From the NCBI RefSeq assembly GCF_003208055.1, contig NZ_QJUE01000001.1:219571-283570 (forward strand): DNA of 64,000 bases, read 5' to 3'. This stretch comes from Prochlorococcus marinus XMU1408 (GTDB lineage Bacteria; Cyanobacteriota; Cyanobacteriia; PCC-6307; Cyanobiaceae). Shown here in pieces: positions 1 to 8,955 of this stretch; position 1 is the first letter of the stretch; each line of letters opens with the position of its first letter. Both the position numbers and the translations under genes were made by a program. The notes beneath the pieces were generated by a model that saw nothing but the letters and a program-made list of their open reading frames with translations, ran no database searches and had not been told where the DNA came from.

Positions 1-1142
1 AGAGGCTGCCAATTTCTAATTTTTGCTCCTTCATAAATTTGTGATGGTCTGAAAATTCTATTTGCTCCAAGTTGCTCTCTCCAGTGAGCCAACCAACCAG
101 CAACTCTGGAAATCGCAAAAACAGGTGTAAACAAATCTCGAGGAATACCAAGCTTTCGGTAAACAAGTCCGGAATAAAAGTCAACATTTGGGAATATACC
201 TTTTGGCCCCAGCTTGGAAATAGCCTCTTCTTCAAGTGCTTTGGCTACTTCATACATTTCATCTTTACCAAATTCCAAGAAAAGTTCCTCTGCGAAGGCT
301 TGTAAAATTGTTGCTCTAGGGTCTTTGACTCGATACTCCCTGTGTCCAAAGCCCATGATTTTCCTTTTTTTTTCAATTGCATCATTGAGAAATGAAGAGG
401 CTTCATCAGGTCTTCCAATTTCTTCTAACATTGCTATCACATCTTCATTGGCCCCTCCATGAAGAGGACCGGCTAATGTCCCAACGGCAGAAGCCACGAC
501 GGCATAAGGATCAGTTAATGTGCTTGCAGTTACTCTTGCGCTGAATGTACTTGCATTGAGACTGTGCTCGGCATGAAGAATTAAACATCTGTCGAAAACT
601 CTTGCTGCAAGAGGACTTGGCTCCCTCTCGGTGAGCATATAAAGGAAATTGGAAGAGTAAGGTAAATCATCTTGAGGTTGAATTGGATCGTCTCCTTTTC
701 TTATTTGCTCGAAAGCAGCAACCATAGTTGGAATTTTTGCAATCAACCTCACAACTGCGTCGTAGATATATTTTGGATCATCAATTGCTCTTCGAGAATA
801 AAAGAGGCCCAAAGATGCAGCACTTGCTTGAAGAGCATCCATAGGATGCCCAGACTCTGGAAAACACTTGAGCATATCTCTAATTCTAAAGCTCACTCGT
901 CTATGCATTTGAACGTCCTTTTCAAATTTCTCAAGCTCATTTTCAGTGGGAAGTTCTCCCCAGATCAAGAGAAATGCAGTTTCTAAAAAACTACTTTTTT
1001 GGGCTAGCTCAGATATTGGATAACCTCTGTAGCTAAGCCTTCCTTCTGTTCCATTTATTTCGCATATCCCTGAGTTGGTTACTGGAACCCCTTCCAAGCC
1101 TGGTTTTAGAACCAAATTAGTTGTCTTTTTTTCGTTATCTAT
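1..1142 (-). CDS. gltA: Citrate synthase, C-terminus cut by window edge
   Basis: Condenses oxaloacetate and acetyl-CoA to citrate, the entry into the cyanobacterial TCA branch that makes 2-oxoglutarate for nitrogen assimilation. The translation reads LVLKPGLEGVPVTNSGICE near the start and the family hallmark MGFGHREYRVKDPRA, with catalytic-type histidines in LHAEHSLNAS and GPLHGGANED. The frame is still open at position 1 after KIRNWQP, so only the last few residues are missing. The start is a problem: the frame is closed by TGA about 12 codons upstream of the conserved region and contains no ATG or GTG there. An ATA at 1142-1140, preceded by AGGAG with 8-base spacing, sits where homologues should begin; a TTG about ten codons later is the other option. 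Function certain, start uncertain. Confidence 0.93.
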   Translation of the reverse strand, partial: MDNEKKTTNLVLKPGLEGVPVTNSGICEINGTEGRLSYRGYPISELAQKSSFLETAFLLIWGELPTENELEKFEKDVQMHRRVSFRIRDMLKCFPESGHPMDALQASAASLGLFYSRRAIDDPKYIYDAVVRLIAKIPTMVAAFEQIRKGDDPIQPQDDLPYSSNFLYMLTEREPSPLAARVFDRCLILHAEHSLNASTFSARVTASTLTDPYAVVASAVGTLAGPLHGGANEDVIAMLEEIGRPDEASSFLNDAIEKKRKIMGFGHREYRVKDPRATILQAFAEELFLEFGKDEMYEVAKALEEEAISKLGPKGIFPNVDFYSGLVYRKLGIPRDLFTPVFAISRVAGWLAHWREQLGANRIFRPSQIYEGAKIRNWQP

Positions 1143-1250
1143 GGCTTTAGCTCCTGCAAAACAATTTTCTGTTCAATTGAAAAATTTTCAACTTGAACTT
1201 TATTTTATAGAATTAAACTATATTTTTAATATAGCACTTTAAACTTTTTA

Positions 1251-2837
1251 TCAACTTGTTTTTAAGTTGATTTTAACTTTAATGAAGTCTGGATAATTAA
1301 TTGTAGGTACTGCAATGGCTATATCAATATCCTGAGGAGGATTTAGTGTGTTTCCTAACATAGTTTTCAATAAGATATATGGATAGAAACTATTTAAAAT
1401 TTCTTTAGTTTTTTCTTTCCCTAAATGAATTTTTAGGACATCATCAAAATCATTAAATTCATTTGTATTCTGTTCATTATCTGAATAATTTTTGAGGTAG
1501 TTTGTATTATCAAAATTTGATATAGAAGATAAGTTTTGACTCCAAATGTAAGTCTTGTCATCTTCTTCGACAATTGCCTCAATGTTATCTTTTAGCTCAT
1601 ATGCATTATTTTCATTTGTACTTATTTTTGACCAAATCTCTAGCTGTCTGCTTTTAAAATCTAGATTTGAATTCAAAAAATTCTCTTTTTTTAGAATATC
1701 ATCTATCTCTGTCTTTTTCGTATCAGATTTCCTAGTTAAAATCAACCAGTCTTTATCATTTATCCAAATCAAATTTCCTTGAGAGTTTTCAAGAATTATT
1801 TTTAAGAGCTCAGAATAATCTGAGGTTGTTGATTCTTTGATAATAGAGGCTATTAGCTTTTGATATGGATGGACAGAATCTTTCTGGAAATACTGCTTGG
1901 GATTGTCAACTAATATATAATTCTGAGGCAATTCAGATTCCTTTTTTATATCAATTAAATTAGAATTAATATCTTTAACTGGCATTTTAGTTTTAACATT
2001 GTAAGCTAATATTCCTTCTAAGTTTAATTTATTTTTATCTACATTTAAAGAAGATAGTAAATTGTCTACCTTGTTTATATTCAATAAATCTTCTTCTTGA
2101 CCAATAAGATTTAAAATCTTTTTTGGAGACATTTCTAATAATAACAATCCGTCTTTAAGATTATCCTTTAATTGAATATTCTTATACATTTTTTTTGTAT
2201 TTATTATATTGCTATCTAATTCTTCTATTGAAGATTGTATGATATTAGGATTGGATGATATTAAAAGATTACCTTCATCATTTGCAAAGTAGATTGAGTT
2301 GTTTGAATTAATTTGTTTTGAAATTATTTCTGTTTTTGAGGTGCTGATTTTATTGCTTTGATTAGTACTCTCATCAACAACTTTTGATCCTAAAATAGAT
2401 TCTAATTCTTGTTTAATATTTACATCTTCTTTTATTGCTAAGACCATCAACCAATCATTTATAGTTTTTTTGTTTGAATCAAATACTGCAAAGCTCCCAT
2501 AATCTCCTACCCATTTTGAGATGTCTTTTGCAAAATTAAAGCCAATTAATTGAAAAGAGGAATCTCTAATAAAACCTACTTTTTTGTTTATGGCGTGTTT
2601 ACTAACTTTATCTTGATAATTTTCGATGTAATTTGGAAGTAAGCCTGGATTCAGCTTCCAGTGGAATACGAGATCAGTATTCTTTGGTATATATTTTGAG
2701 GAAACCGGAGCATTGAATGATTCTTCATTGAACTTAGGGATTTGCGTAAGATGCTTATTGCGCCAGATAAATATCCCAGTCAAAATTGATAAAATTACTA
2801 TTGCAGATATTAAAAAATAAGATTGAAGTGATTTCAT
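1251..2837 (-). CDS. Membrane-anchored DUF3352-like protein
   Basis: 528-residue protein of unknown function resembling the DUF3352 family of cyanobacteria. Residues about 6-25 form one hydrophobic N-terminal segment followed by a basic stretch (RNKH). This is either an uncleaved signal anchor or a signal peptide, so the rest is probably lumenal or periplasmic. The body is rich in Asn, Lys and Ser, with no recognisable catalytic motif. It lies between gltA and a rhodanese gene and is transcribed toward gltA, with about 110 bases between them. The family assignment comes from the overall pattern (N-terminal anchor, IPKNTDLVFHWKLNPGLLP start, repeated strand-rich modules), recalled rather than searched. 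Confidence 0.75.
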   Translation of the reverse strand: MKSLQSYFLISAIVILSILTGIFIWRNKHLTQIPKFNEESFNAPVSSKYIPKNTDLVFHWKLNPGLLPNYIENYQDKVSKHAINKKVGFIRDSSFQLIGFNFAKDISKWVGDYGSFAVFDSNKKTINDWLMVLAIKEDVNIKQELESILGSKVVDESTNQSNKISTSKTEIISKQINSNNSIYFANDEGNLLISSNPNIIQSSIEELDSNIINTKKMYKNIQLKDNLKDGLLLLEMSPKKILNLIGQEEDLLNINKVDNLLSSLNVDKNKLNLEGILAYNVKTKMPVKDINSNLIDIKKESELPQNYILVDNPKQYFQKDSVHPYQKLIASIIKESTTSDYSELLKIILENSQGNLIWINDKDWLILTRKSDTKKTEIDDILKKENFLNSNLDFKSRQLEIWSKISTNENNAYELKDNIEAIVEEDDKTYIWSQNLSSISNFDNTNYLKNYSDNEQNTNEFNDFDDVLKIHLGKEKTKEILNSFYPYILLKTMLGNTLNPPQDIDIAIAVPTINYPDFIKVKINLKTS

Positions 2838-2913
2838 TTGTCATTATTTGAGCGTTTGTATCCTTTTTGAGCTTTGATAATAGAAAGTTTAATCTTTACT
2901 TAGAATCACAAAT

Positions 2914-3270
2914 ATGAACCAGAATAGTCCTTTAAATATATCTCCAAAAGAGTTAAATAAAATCTTAGAAGATGATTCTTCTGAAAAACCATTTATTGTA
3001 GATGTGAGGGAGGATAATGAAATTGCTATTGCCTCATTTTCATTCTCAGTATTACATCTACCTTTGAGCAAGGCTGCAAACTGGTCAGACAAAATAGGTG
3101 AACTGTTGCCGAAGGATCAGCCTGTTGTCGTTATTTGCCATGCGGGTGTGAGAAGTCTGAATTTTGGTATTTGGCTTCTAGAACAAGGAATAGCTAAAAG
3201 TGTTTGGAATCTTGTCGGAGGAATAGATGCTTGGAGCACAGATGTTGATCAATCTGTTCCAAGGTATTAA
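2914..3270 (+). CDS. Single-domain rhodanese-like sulfurtransferase
   Basis: 118 residues forming one rhodanese domain. The active-site loop CHAGVRS is at residues 75-81, with Cys75 the likely persulfide carrier, and the domain ends with a typical VWNLVGGIDAW segment. The short length and six-residue loop match GlpE/PspE-like sulfurtransferases that move sulfane sulfur to cyanide, thioredoxin or biosynthetic acceptors. No partner domain or export signal is seen, so it is probably cytoplasmic. It converges on trpB with a gap of only 12 bases. The physiological acceptor cannot be told from sequence. Confidence 0.88.
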   Translation: MNQNSPLNISPKELNKILEDDSSEKPFIVDVREDNEIAIASFSFSVLHLPLSKAANWSDKIGELLPKDQPVVVICHAGVRSLNFGIWLLEQGIAKSVWNLVGGIDAWSTDVDQSVPRY

Positions 3271-3282
3271 TAAGCTGTTATT

Positions 3283-4536
3283 TTATATTTCTGATCCTAG
3301 TTTTTCAGCAACTGTATTCACGTCTTTATCCCCTCTGCCAGAGCAGTTAATGACAATTTCAGAATTCTGATTGAGAGTTGGGCAAAGTTTTTCTAGATAG
3401 GCAAATGCATGAGCAGTCTCTAGAGCAGGAATAATACCTTCCAATTTACTAACTAATTGCAGCGCTTCTATGGCTTCAGTGTCAGTAACAGCAGCATATT
3501 CAGCACGTCCAATTTCTTTGAAGTAACTATGCTCCGGCCCAACCCCTGGATAATCAAGACCTGCGCTAATGGAATGAGCCTCCTCAACTTGCCCATCTTT
3601 GTCTTGTAGTAAGAGACTCATCGCGCCGTGGAGAACTCCTATTCTTCCTTCAGTAATTGTCGCTGCATGGCGACCTGTTTCGACTCCATCTCCCGCAGCT
3701 TCAACTCCAATCATTCTCACACTTTTGTCTTCAACAAAAGAATGGAAAAGACCCATCGCATTCGATCCCCCACCAACACAAGCAAGAAGAACATCGGGAG
3801 ACCGCCCAAAAGCTTGTTTACATTGTTGCTTTGTTTCTTCTCCAATAACTGCGTGAAAATCTCTGACCAACATTGGATATGGATGTGGGCCTGCAACTGA
3901 ACCGAGAATATAATGAGTCGTTTCAACATTAGTAACCCAATCCCGAATAGCTTCGCTGGTTGCATCTTTGAGTGTTGCTGTTCCACTTGTTACTGGCCTC
4001 ACTGAGGCTCCAAGCAATTGCATTCGGAATACGTTTAAGGCTTGTCTTCTCATATCTTCTTTGCCCATATAGATAATGCACTCCAATCCAAAACGAGCGC
4101 AGACTGTCGCAGTTGCAACTCCATGCTGACCAGCTCCAGTTTCAGCAATAATTCTTTTTTTTCCCATCCGAATCGCAAGGAGAGCTTGCCCAAGTGCATT
4201 ATTTATTTTGTGTGCACCTGTGTGATTTAAATCTTCTCTTTTAAGCCAAATCCTTGGACCTTTTAATGTATTTTTTCTGTAATGTTCAGTTAGTCTTGTG
4301 GCTTCATAAAGAGGAGTTGATCTTCCTACGTATGTTTTTAGTAAATGATTTAGTTCTGAATTGAATGAAGAATCTTTCCATGCTTCTTTAGCAGCTTGCT
4401 CTAATTCAATAAGAGCAGGTATTAAAGTTTCAGGAACATATTGCCCTCCATACTTACCAAATCGACCAAGAGCATTTGGCCTTGTTAAAGGAGATAAATC
4501 CGAATCTTTAAATTGTGTTGGGAGTGTACCTGTCAC
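3283..4536 (-). CDS. trpB: Tryptophan synthase beta chain
   Basis: PLP enzyme joining indole and serine to make tryptophan, as the beta half of the TrpAB complex. The 417 residues match TrpB1 length. The PLP lysine is Lys110 in [13 protein letters not shown], the phosphate-binding glycine loop GGGSN is at 255-259, and [15 protein letters not shown] occurs near residue 26. trpA is not in this window, so the two subunits are unlinked, as is common in cyanobacteria. The gene diverges from the SUI1 gene across a 39-base gap that must hold both promoters or their upstream elements. Confidence 0.98.
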   Translation of the reverse strand: MTGTLPTQFKDSDLSPLTRPNALGRFGKYGGQYVPETLIPALIELEQAAKEAWKDSSFNSELNHLLKTYVGRSTPLYEATRLTEHYRKNTLKGPRIWLKREDLNHTGAHKINNALGQALLAIRMGKKRIIAETGAGQHGVATATVCARFGLECIIYMGKEDMRRQALNVFRMQLLGASVRPVTSGTATLKDATSEAIRDWVTNVETTHYILGSVAGPHPYPMLVRDFHAVIGEETKQQCKQAFGRSPDVLLACVGGGSNAMGLFHSFVEDKSVRMIGVEAAGDGVETGRHAATITEGRIGVLHGAMSLLLQDKDGQVEEAHSISAGLDYPGVGPEHSYFKEIGRAEYAAVTDTEAIEALQLVSKLEGIIPALETAHAFAYLEKLCPTLNQNSEIVINCSGRGDKDVNTVAEKLGSEI

Positions 4537-4575
4537 CTTAGATTAAGAAAATAATTACCAGCCAAAAAGCAAAAA

Positions 4576-4899
4576 ATGTCCAAAGGTGGCTGGAGTGAGT
4601 TTAATGATCCTCTTAAGACAATAGGGAGTAACACTCAAAATAGTGTTACTCCTAAAGGAAAGCGACAAGTTCGTTTAGAAAGAACTCGATCTGGAAAAAA
4701 AGGAAAACTTGTTACTGTCATCAAAGGACTTGAATTAGAGCAAGTAGAGGCAAAAAAAATTCTTAAGAATTTAAAAATAGCTTGCGGAACAGGTGGGGCT
4801 GTTAAAGGTGATTTTTTAGAGTTACAAGGAGATCAAATATCAAAAGCTCAGAATTTTCTTTTAAAGGAGGGTTTTAGGCCAAAACAAAGTGGAGGTTAA
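4576..4899 (+). CDS. SUI1/eIF1-family translation factor homologue
   Basis: 107 residues. The C-terminal two thirds (about 38-105) form a SUI1 fold, seen in RSGKKGKLVTVIKGLELE, followed by IACGTGGAVKGDFLELQGDQ, the same layout as E. coli YciH and eukaryotic eIF1. In eukaryotes eIF1 controls start-codon fidelity. Bacterial homologues can act like initiation factors in vitro, but their role in vivo is unsettled. The N-terminus is polar and likely disordered. Followed 52 bases later by cysC on the same strand. Confidence 0.92.
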   Translation: MSKGGWSEFNDPLKTIGSNTQNSVTPKGKRQVRLERTRSGKKGKLVTVIKGLELEQVEAKKILKNLKIACGTGGAVKGDFLELQGDQISKAQNFLLKEGFRPKQSGG

Positions 4900-4951
4900 C
4901 AATAAACTGTGTCGATCAACATGGAGAATAGTAAACAATTAGTCTGCATTC

Positions 4952-5590
4952 ATGGAACAAAACTCTAAAAGTCCTCTATCAAAAGCCACCAATATAGTTT
5001 GGCACCAATCTTCAGTTGATAGAGAAGCTAGATCTCAGCAAAGAGGACATCGCAGCGCAATACTTTGGTTTACAGGTCTATCTGGTTCTGGAAAAAGCAC
5101 ACTAGCCAATGCAGTAAATGTAGCTCTACACAAAGATGGTTATTCAACTTATGTTTTAGATGGTGACAACATCAGACATGGTTTATGCAAAGACTTGGGA
5201 TTTTCTGATCTTGATAGGGAAGAAAATATCAGAAGAATTGGCGAAGTCTCTAAACTATTTCTTGACGCTGGAATCATTGTTTTAACTGCATTCGTATCTC
5301 CATTTAGAGTCGATCGCGATAATGCAAGATCTTTAGTTGGAGAGAATGATTTTATAGAAATATATTGTTCAGCTGATCTAGGGGTTTGTGAAACAAGAGA
5401 TACAAAAGGGCTTTACGCCAAGGCAAGAAACGGAGACATCAAAGATTTTACTGGAATCTCAAGTCCTTATGAAGAACCTCAGTCTCCAGAATTGAAAATT
5501 GATACTGGAAATCTAGAGATTGATCAATGTGTAGATATAGTTACTAATTTGCTTGTTGAAAGAAAGATTATTTCAAAAATTGCTAAGTAA
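4952..5590 (+). CDS. cysC: Adenylylsulfate (APS) kinase
   Basis: Phosphorylates adenosine 5'-phosphosulfate to PAPS in assimilatory sulfate reduction. Residues 42-50 are the P-loop GLSGSGKST, and DGDNIRHGL (70-78) is the APS-kinase substrate motif. The 212-residue length equals stand-alone CysC, with no fused sulfurylase. It converges on purE with 24 bases between stop codons and no obvious hairpin. Confidence 0.97.
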   Translation: MEQNSKSPLSKATNIVWHQSSVDREARSQQRGHRSAILWFTGLSGSGKSTLANAVNVALHKDGYSTYVLDGDNIRHGLCKDLGFSDLDREENIRRIGEVSKLFLDAGIIVLTAFVSPFRVDRDNARSLVGENDFIEIYCSADLGVCETRDTKGLYAKARNGDIKDFTGISSPYEEPQSPELKIDTGNLEIDQCVDIVTNLLVERKIISKIAK

Positions 5591-5614
5591 ATTAGTAAGT
5601 TAATGGAAAATTAA

Positions 5615-6151
5615 TTACATTTTTTCTAGATAAGTTATAGCTCCAATCTCTTTAAGTGTGTGATCTTTTTTAACGACAAGGTCGTGCAGCTCACATCTGT
5701 AGGCGTTTAATTTATTTTTTAATTCAGTATTGTTGATGGCTAAAATTTGAGTAGCCAAAAGGCCAGCATTTAGGCCCCCTTCTATGGCAACTGTTGCTAC
5801 GGGGATGCCTGAGGGCATTTGCAAGATTGAATACATAGAATCTATCCCTGAAAGTGCCTTGCTCTTGACGGGAACGCCTATGACAGGAAGGGTTGTAAGA
5901 GATGCTATCATTCCTGGTAGATGAGCAGCCCCGCCAGCCCCAGCAATTATCACTCCAAAACCATTTGATTCTGCCATTTGAGCAAAATCCATCATTTCTT
6001 TTGGAGTCCTATGAGCAGACAGAATCCTTACTTCATTAGATATGCCAAATTGATCTAGAATTGCCACCGCAGGCTTAAGAGTTTTAAGATCTGAATCACT
6101 ACCCATTACTACAGCTACTTGCTTAAATGTATTAGCTTCAGTTAAAGACAA
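5615..6151 (-). CDS. purE: N5-carboxyaminoimidazole ribonucleotide mutase
   Basis: Class I PurE, which moves the carboxyl group of N5-CAIR to carbon 4 in purine synthesis. Visible signatures are MGSDSDL (16-22), SAHRTP (45-50) and GAGGAAHLPGM (71-81), which build the nucleotide and carboxylate pocket. The 178 residues match the bacterial octameric form, and there is no PurK fusion. It diverges from nagA across about 80 bases. Confidence 0.97.
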   Translation of the reverse strand: MSLTEANTFKQVAVVMGSDSDLKTLKPAVAILDQFGISNEVRILSAHRTPKEMMDFAQMAESNGFGVIIAGAGGAAHLPGMIASLTTLPVIGVPVKSKALSGIDSMYSILQMPSGIPVATVAIEGGLNAGLLATQILAINNTELKNKLNAYRCELHDLVVKKDHTLKEIGAITYLEKM

Positions 6152-6229
6152 TTGTCAATTCTATAAATCTCATTTTTATAATGCCAATTATTTAAGAATT
6201 CTGCATTAATTATTTTTAGTTTTTAAGAA

Positions 6230-7390
6230 ATGAGAAAAATTACAAACATTAAAGTACCTCAACCAGAGAAAAGTGAAGATGAAAAGAATTTATTTTCACT
6301 AGTTTTAGATGAACATGGAATTATTCTTTCTATTGATAAAACTTGCAAGAGGGAATCAAGCTATGAAGAAGATTGGCATGGAGATTGGCTAAGTCCTAGA
6401 GCCATTGATCTTCAAATGAATGGAGGTTTAGGGATCTCATTTACAGATTTAAATTTTAATAAAATACCTAAATTATTAACATTGCTTGATCAACTTTGGC
6501 TAGATGGAGTTGAAGGAATTTGTCCAACTTTTGTTAGTTGTTCTCTAGATCAATTTCAATTAGGAATGGAGGTCTTAAAGGAAACGAAAAAATATACTTC
6601 AACAAATCGATGTCGACTACTTGGCGCCCATATGGAAGGACCTTTTTTATGTGAGACATATTCTGGAGCACATGACACAGGAAGTATTTGTAGACCTAGT
6701 ATTTCTGCCTTAAATGAGAGAATAAAGGGATTTGAGGACGACATAGCACTAATGACATTGGCTCCAGAATTAAAAGGTTCTTTGGATGTAATTTCTCGTC
6801 TAAGAGAATTAAATATCGTTGTCTCACTGGGACATTCTTCAGCTGATTTTGATTCAGCCATAAAAGCTTTTAATAATGGTGTGAGCATGATTACGCATAC
6901 TTTTAATGCAATGAAAGGTTTACATCATCGAGCTATTGGACCTATAGGAGCGGCTGCAAGCAGAGACGATATTTTCCTAGGATTGATAGGTGATGGTGTT
7001 CATGTTCATTCAGATATGATTAGGCTTTTAAAGATACTTGCACCAAAGCAAATTGTTTTAGTTAGCGATGCAATATCAGCTTATGGTTTAGGAGATGGAT
7101 CGTTTAATTGGGATAAACGCTTGATAACAGTAGAAAATGGTTTATGCAGACTTCCAAATGAAACAATTGCAGGATCCACTTTGCCTTTACTAGACGCATG
7201 CAAAAAAATAGCAAATTGGATTAATGATCCCTCTGCTGCTATTTGGATGGCAACACTTGCTCCACGTATGGTATTAAGTCAGAACAAAATGACTGCAAAA
7301 TCTTTTTTTATTGGAAAAAATATTAAGTCTTTACTTAGATGGAAAATGAATTCTTGTAATCATCAGTTGTCTTGGCAGTTGGCTGCGTAA
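6230..7390 (+). CDS. nagA: N-acetylglucosamine-6-phosphate deacetylase
   Basis: Removes acetate from GlcNAc-6-phosphate, usually in amino-sugar recycling. The amidohydrolase fold shows HMEGPFL (Glu136 as metal ligand), SLGHSSAD (His201), THTFNAM (His223) and VSDAI (catalytic Asp280). The first metal motif reads QMNGG rather than HxH, as in the E. coli-type single-metal enzymes, so it is not degenerate. 386 residues, full length. No nagB, nagE or murQ lies nearby. It is followed after 28 bases by chlM on the same strand, so the two may be co-transcribed despite unrelated pathways. Confidence 0.93.
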   Translation: MRKITNIKVPQPEKSEDEKNLFSLVLDEHGIILSIDKTCKRESSYEEDWHGDWLSPRAIDLQMNGGLGISFTDLNFNKIPKLLTLLDQLWLDGVEGICPTFVSCSLDQFQLGMEVLKETKKYTSTNRCRLLGAHMEGPFLCETYSGAHDTGSICRPSISALNERIKGFEDDIALMTLAPELKGSLDVISRLRELNIVVSLGHSSADFDSAIKAFNNGVSMITHTFNAMKGLHHRAIGPIGAAASRDDIFLGLIGDGVHVHSDMIRLLKILAPKQIVLVSDAISAYGLGDGSFNWDKRLITVENGLCRLPNETIAGSTLPLLDACKKIANWINDPSAAIWMATLAPRMVLSQNKMTAKSFFIGKNIKSLLRWKMNSCNHQLSWQLAA

Positions 7391-7418
7391 GATTGGTAAG
7401 AGGTAATTATCTGATTAA

Positions 7419-8120
7419 ATGACAACGCAAATTGAGAAAAATGAAAAGGCGGAAGTCACTGAATATTTTAATGGGACTGGGTTTGATAGATGGAATCGAA
7501 TATATAGCGAAAGTGATGATGTAAATAAAGTGCAAAAAAATATAAGGATAGGTCACCAAAAGACAGTTGATGATGTCATTAGTTGGTTGAAAGAGTATGA
7601 CAATATCAAGGATAAAAGTTTTTGTGATGCTGGCTGTGGTGTTGGTAGTTTAAGTATTCCATTGGCAAAATTGGGTGCTAAATCAATTCATTTAAGTGAT
7701 ATTTCTGAAGCCATGATAAACGAGACAAAAAGTAGGGCAAAGGAAGAAGGTTTGGACTTCAATAAGCTGAATTTTCGAACATCTGATTTAGAAAATTTAA
7801 AAGGTTCATTTAATACAGTTATTTGCTTAGATGTTTTCATTCACTACCCTCAACGGGAGGCTGAGGCAATGGTGAAACATCTATGTGAATTATCTGATGA
7901 GAGATTAATTGTTAGTTTTGCACCATATACTCCTTTACTAGCCCTTTTGAAAGGTATTGGTCAGCTATTCCCTGGACCAAGTAAAACTACTAGGGCATAT
8001 ACATTAAGGGAGTCCGGAATTATCGAAGCTGCAAAGCAATCTGGCTTTAAAGTTGTCAAAAGCAAGTTGAATCAAGCTCCTTTTTATTTTTCGAAATTAA
8101 TAGAATTTGTGAAATCCTAG
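7419..8120 (+). CDS. chlM: Mg-protoporphyrin IX methyltransferase
   Basis: Uses S-adenosylmethionine to methylate the propionate of Mg-protoporphyrin IX in chlorophyll synthesis. The SAM loop is at about residues 69-79 (CDAGCGVGSLS), and the N-terminal EVTEYFNGTGFDRW is characteristic of ChlM. 233 residues, matching cyanobacterial homologues. It acts between Mg-chelatase and the oxidative cyclase, so it shares substrate flow with hemB elsewhere in this window. Confidence 0.96.
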   Translation: MTTQIEKNEKAEVTEYFNGTGFDRWNRIYSESDDVNKVQKNIRIGHQKTVDDVISWLKEYDNIKDKSFCDAGCGVGSLSIPLAKLGAKSIHLSDISEAMINETKSRAKEEGLDFNKLNFRTSDLENLKGSFNTVICLDVFIHYPQREAEAMVKHLCELSDERLIVSFAPYTPLLALLKGIGQLFPGPSKTTRAYTLRESGIIEAAKQSGFKVVKSKLNQAPFYFSKLIEFVKS

Positions 8121-8151
8121 AGAACTAAAATTTTAATTTTTCAAAACATAT

Positions 8152-8880
8152 TTAGGTAACTAAATGATTTTCAAGTGCATATCTAACTAGTTCTGTTCTA
8201 CTGGAAGTACCGGTTTTAATAAATAATCGACTCACATATTTCTCTACATTGCGGATAGAAGTCTCAAGTTGTCTTGCAATTTCTTTGTTCATTAAACCTT
8301 CCGCTACTAATTGCAAAACGCTTGCCTCTCTTGGGGTGAAATTAGGAATCGAATCATCTTTGCGTGAGTGGTTTTTATCCCCATGGCTAAGCATTGATTT
8401 TATTTCTGTAATCTGTTTTGCCATTTGGCCAACATCAGCATTAGCAAATCTGGCTGCTTCAGTTAATAGTCGCTCTTGCCGCAGAACTACATTCTTAACT
8501 CTTGCAACTAGCTCATCTGGATCAAATGGTTTTGGCATGTAATCGTCTACACCCGCTTGATAACCCTGAGTCCTATCAGCAGTCATACCTTTAGCAGTAA
8601 GGAAAATGACAGGTGTACCTCCAAGTCTTTCATCTTCTCTAATTTTTTTTAAAAGCCCATAACCATCACATCTAGGCATCATGACGTCACTGATAATTAC
8701 ATCAGGGATCATTTTTTGAGCTTTTTCCCATCCCTCTTCTCCATCGACAGCGGTTGTAACTTGAAATCCTTCATCTTCAAGATAGGCCTGAACAGCAGTT
8801 CTTAAACCGGGCTCGTCATCGACAAGTAATATCCTTGGAGTTTGAGAAACTTCTTGTGTTGATGGATTGGGGTCACTCAT
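8152..8880 (-). CDS. NarL/LuxR-type response regulator, Ycf29/Rre1-like
   Basis: 242 residues. The receiver domain (about 16-130) has acidic Asp21-Asp22, phosphoacceptor Asp65 in IISDVMMP and Lys117 in MPKPFD. A linker follows, then a LuxR-type helix-turn-helix (about 181-242) with TPREASVLQLVAEGLMNKEI. This architecture and the N-terminal RILLVDDEPGLRTAV fit the cyanobacterial and plastid Ycf29 line, which includes Rre1, a stress-response regulator paired with Hik kinases in model strains. No sensor kinase is adjacent, so the partner is unknown. It diverges from the cysteine desulfurase gene. Family is sure; the Rre1 orthology is inferred. Confidence 0.85.
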   Translation of the reverse strand: MSDPNPSTQEVSQTPRILLVDDEPGLRTAVQAYLEDEGFQVTTAVDGEEGWEKAQKMIPDVIISDVMMPRCDGYGLLKKIREDERLGGTPVIFLTAKGMTADRTQGYQAGVDDYMPKPFDPDELVARVKNVVLRQERLLTEAARFANADVGQMAKQITEIKSMLSHGDKNHSRKDDSIPNFTPREASVLQLVAEGLMNKEIARQLETSIRNVEKYVSRLFIKTGTSSRTELVRYALENHLVT

Positions 8881-8955
8881 AAAATTGGACTTCTAGAGCT
8901 TTCAGGGATATTAACCTTTATTCCTCTCTTATTATTTAGATTAACGAATGAATCA

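Noticed and set aside
6230..7390. Loss of the HxH metal motif in NagA
   Set aside because: E. coli-type NagA also has a QxN at this position and is active with one metal.
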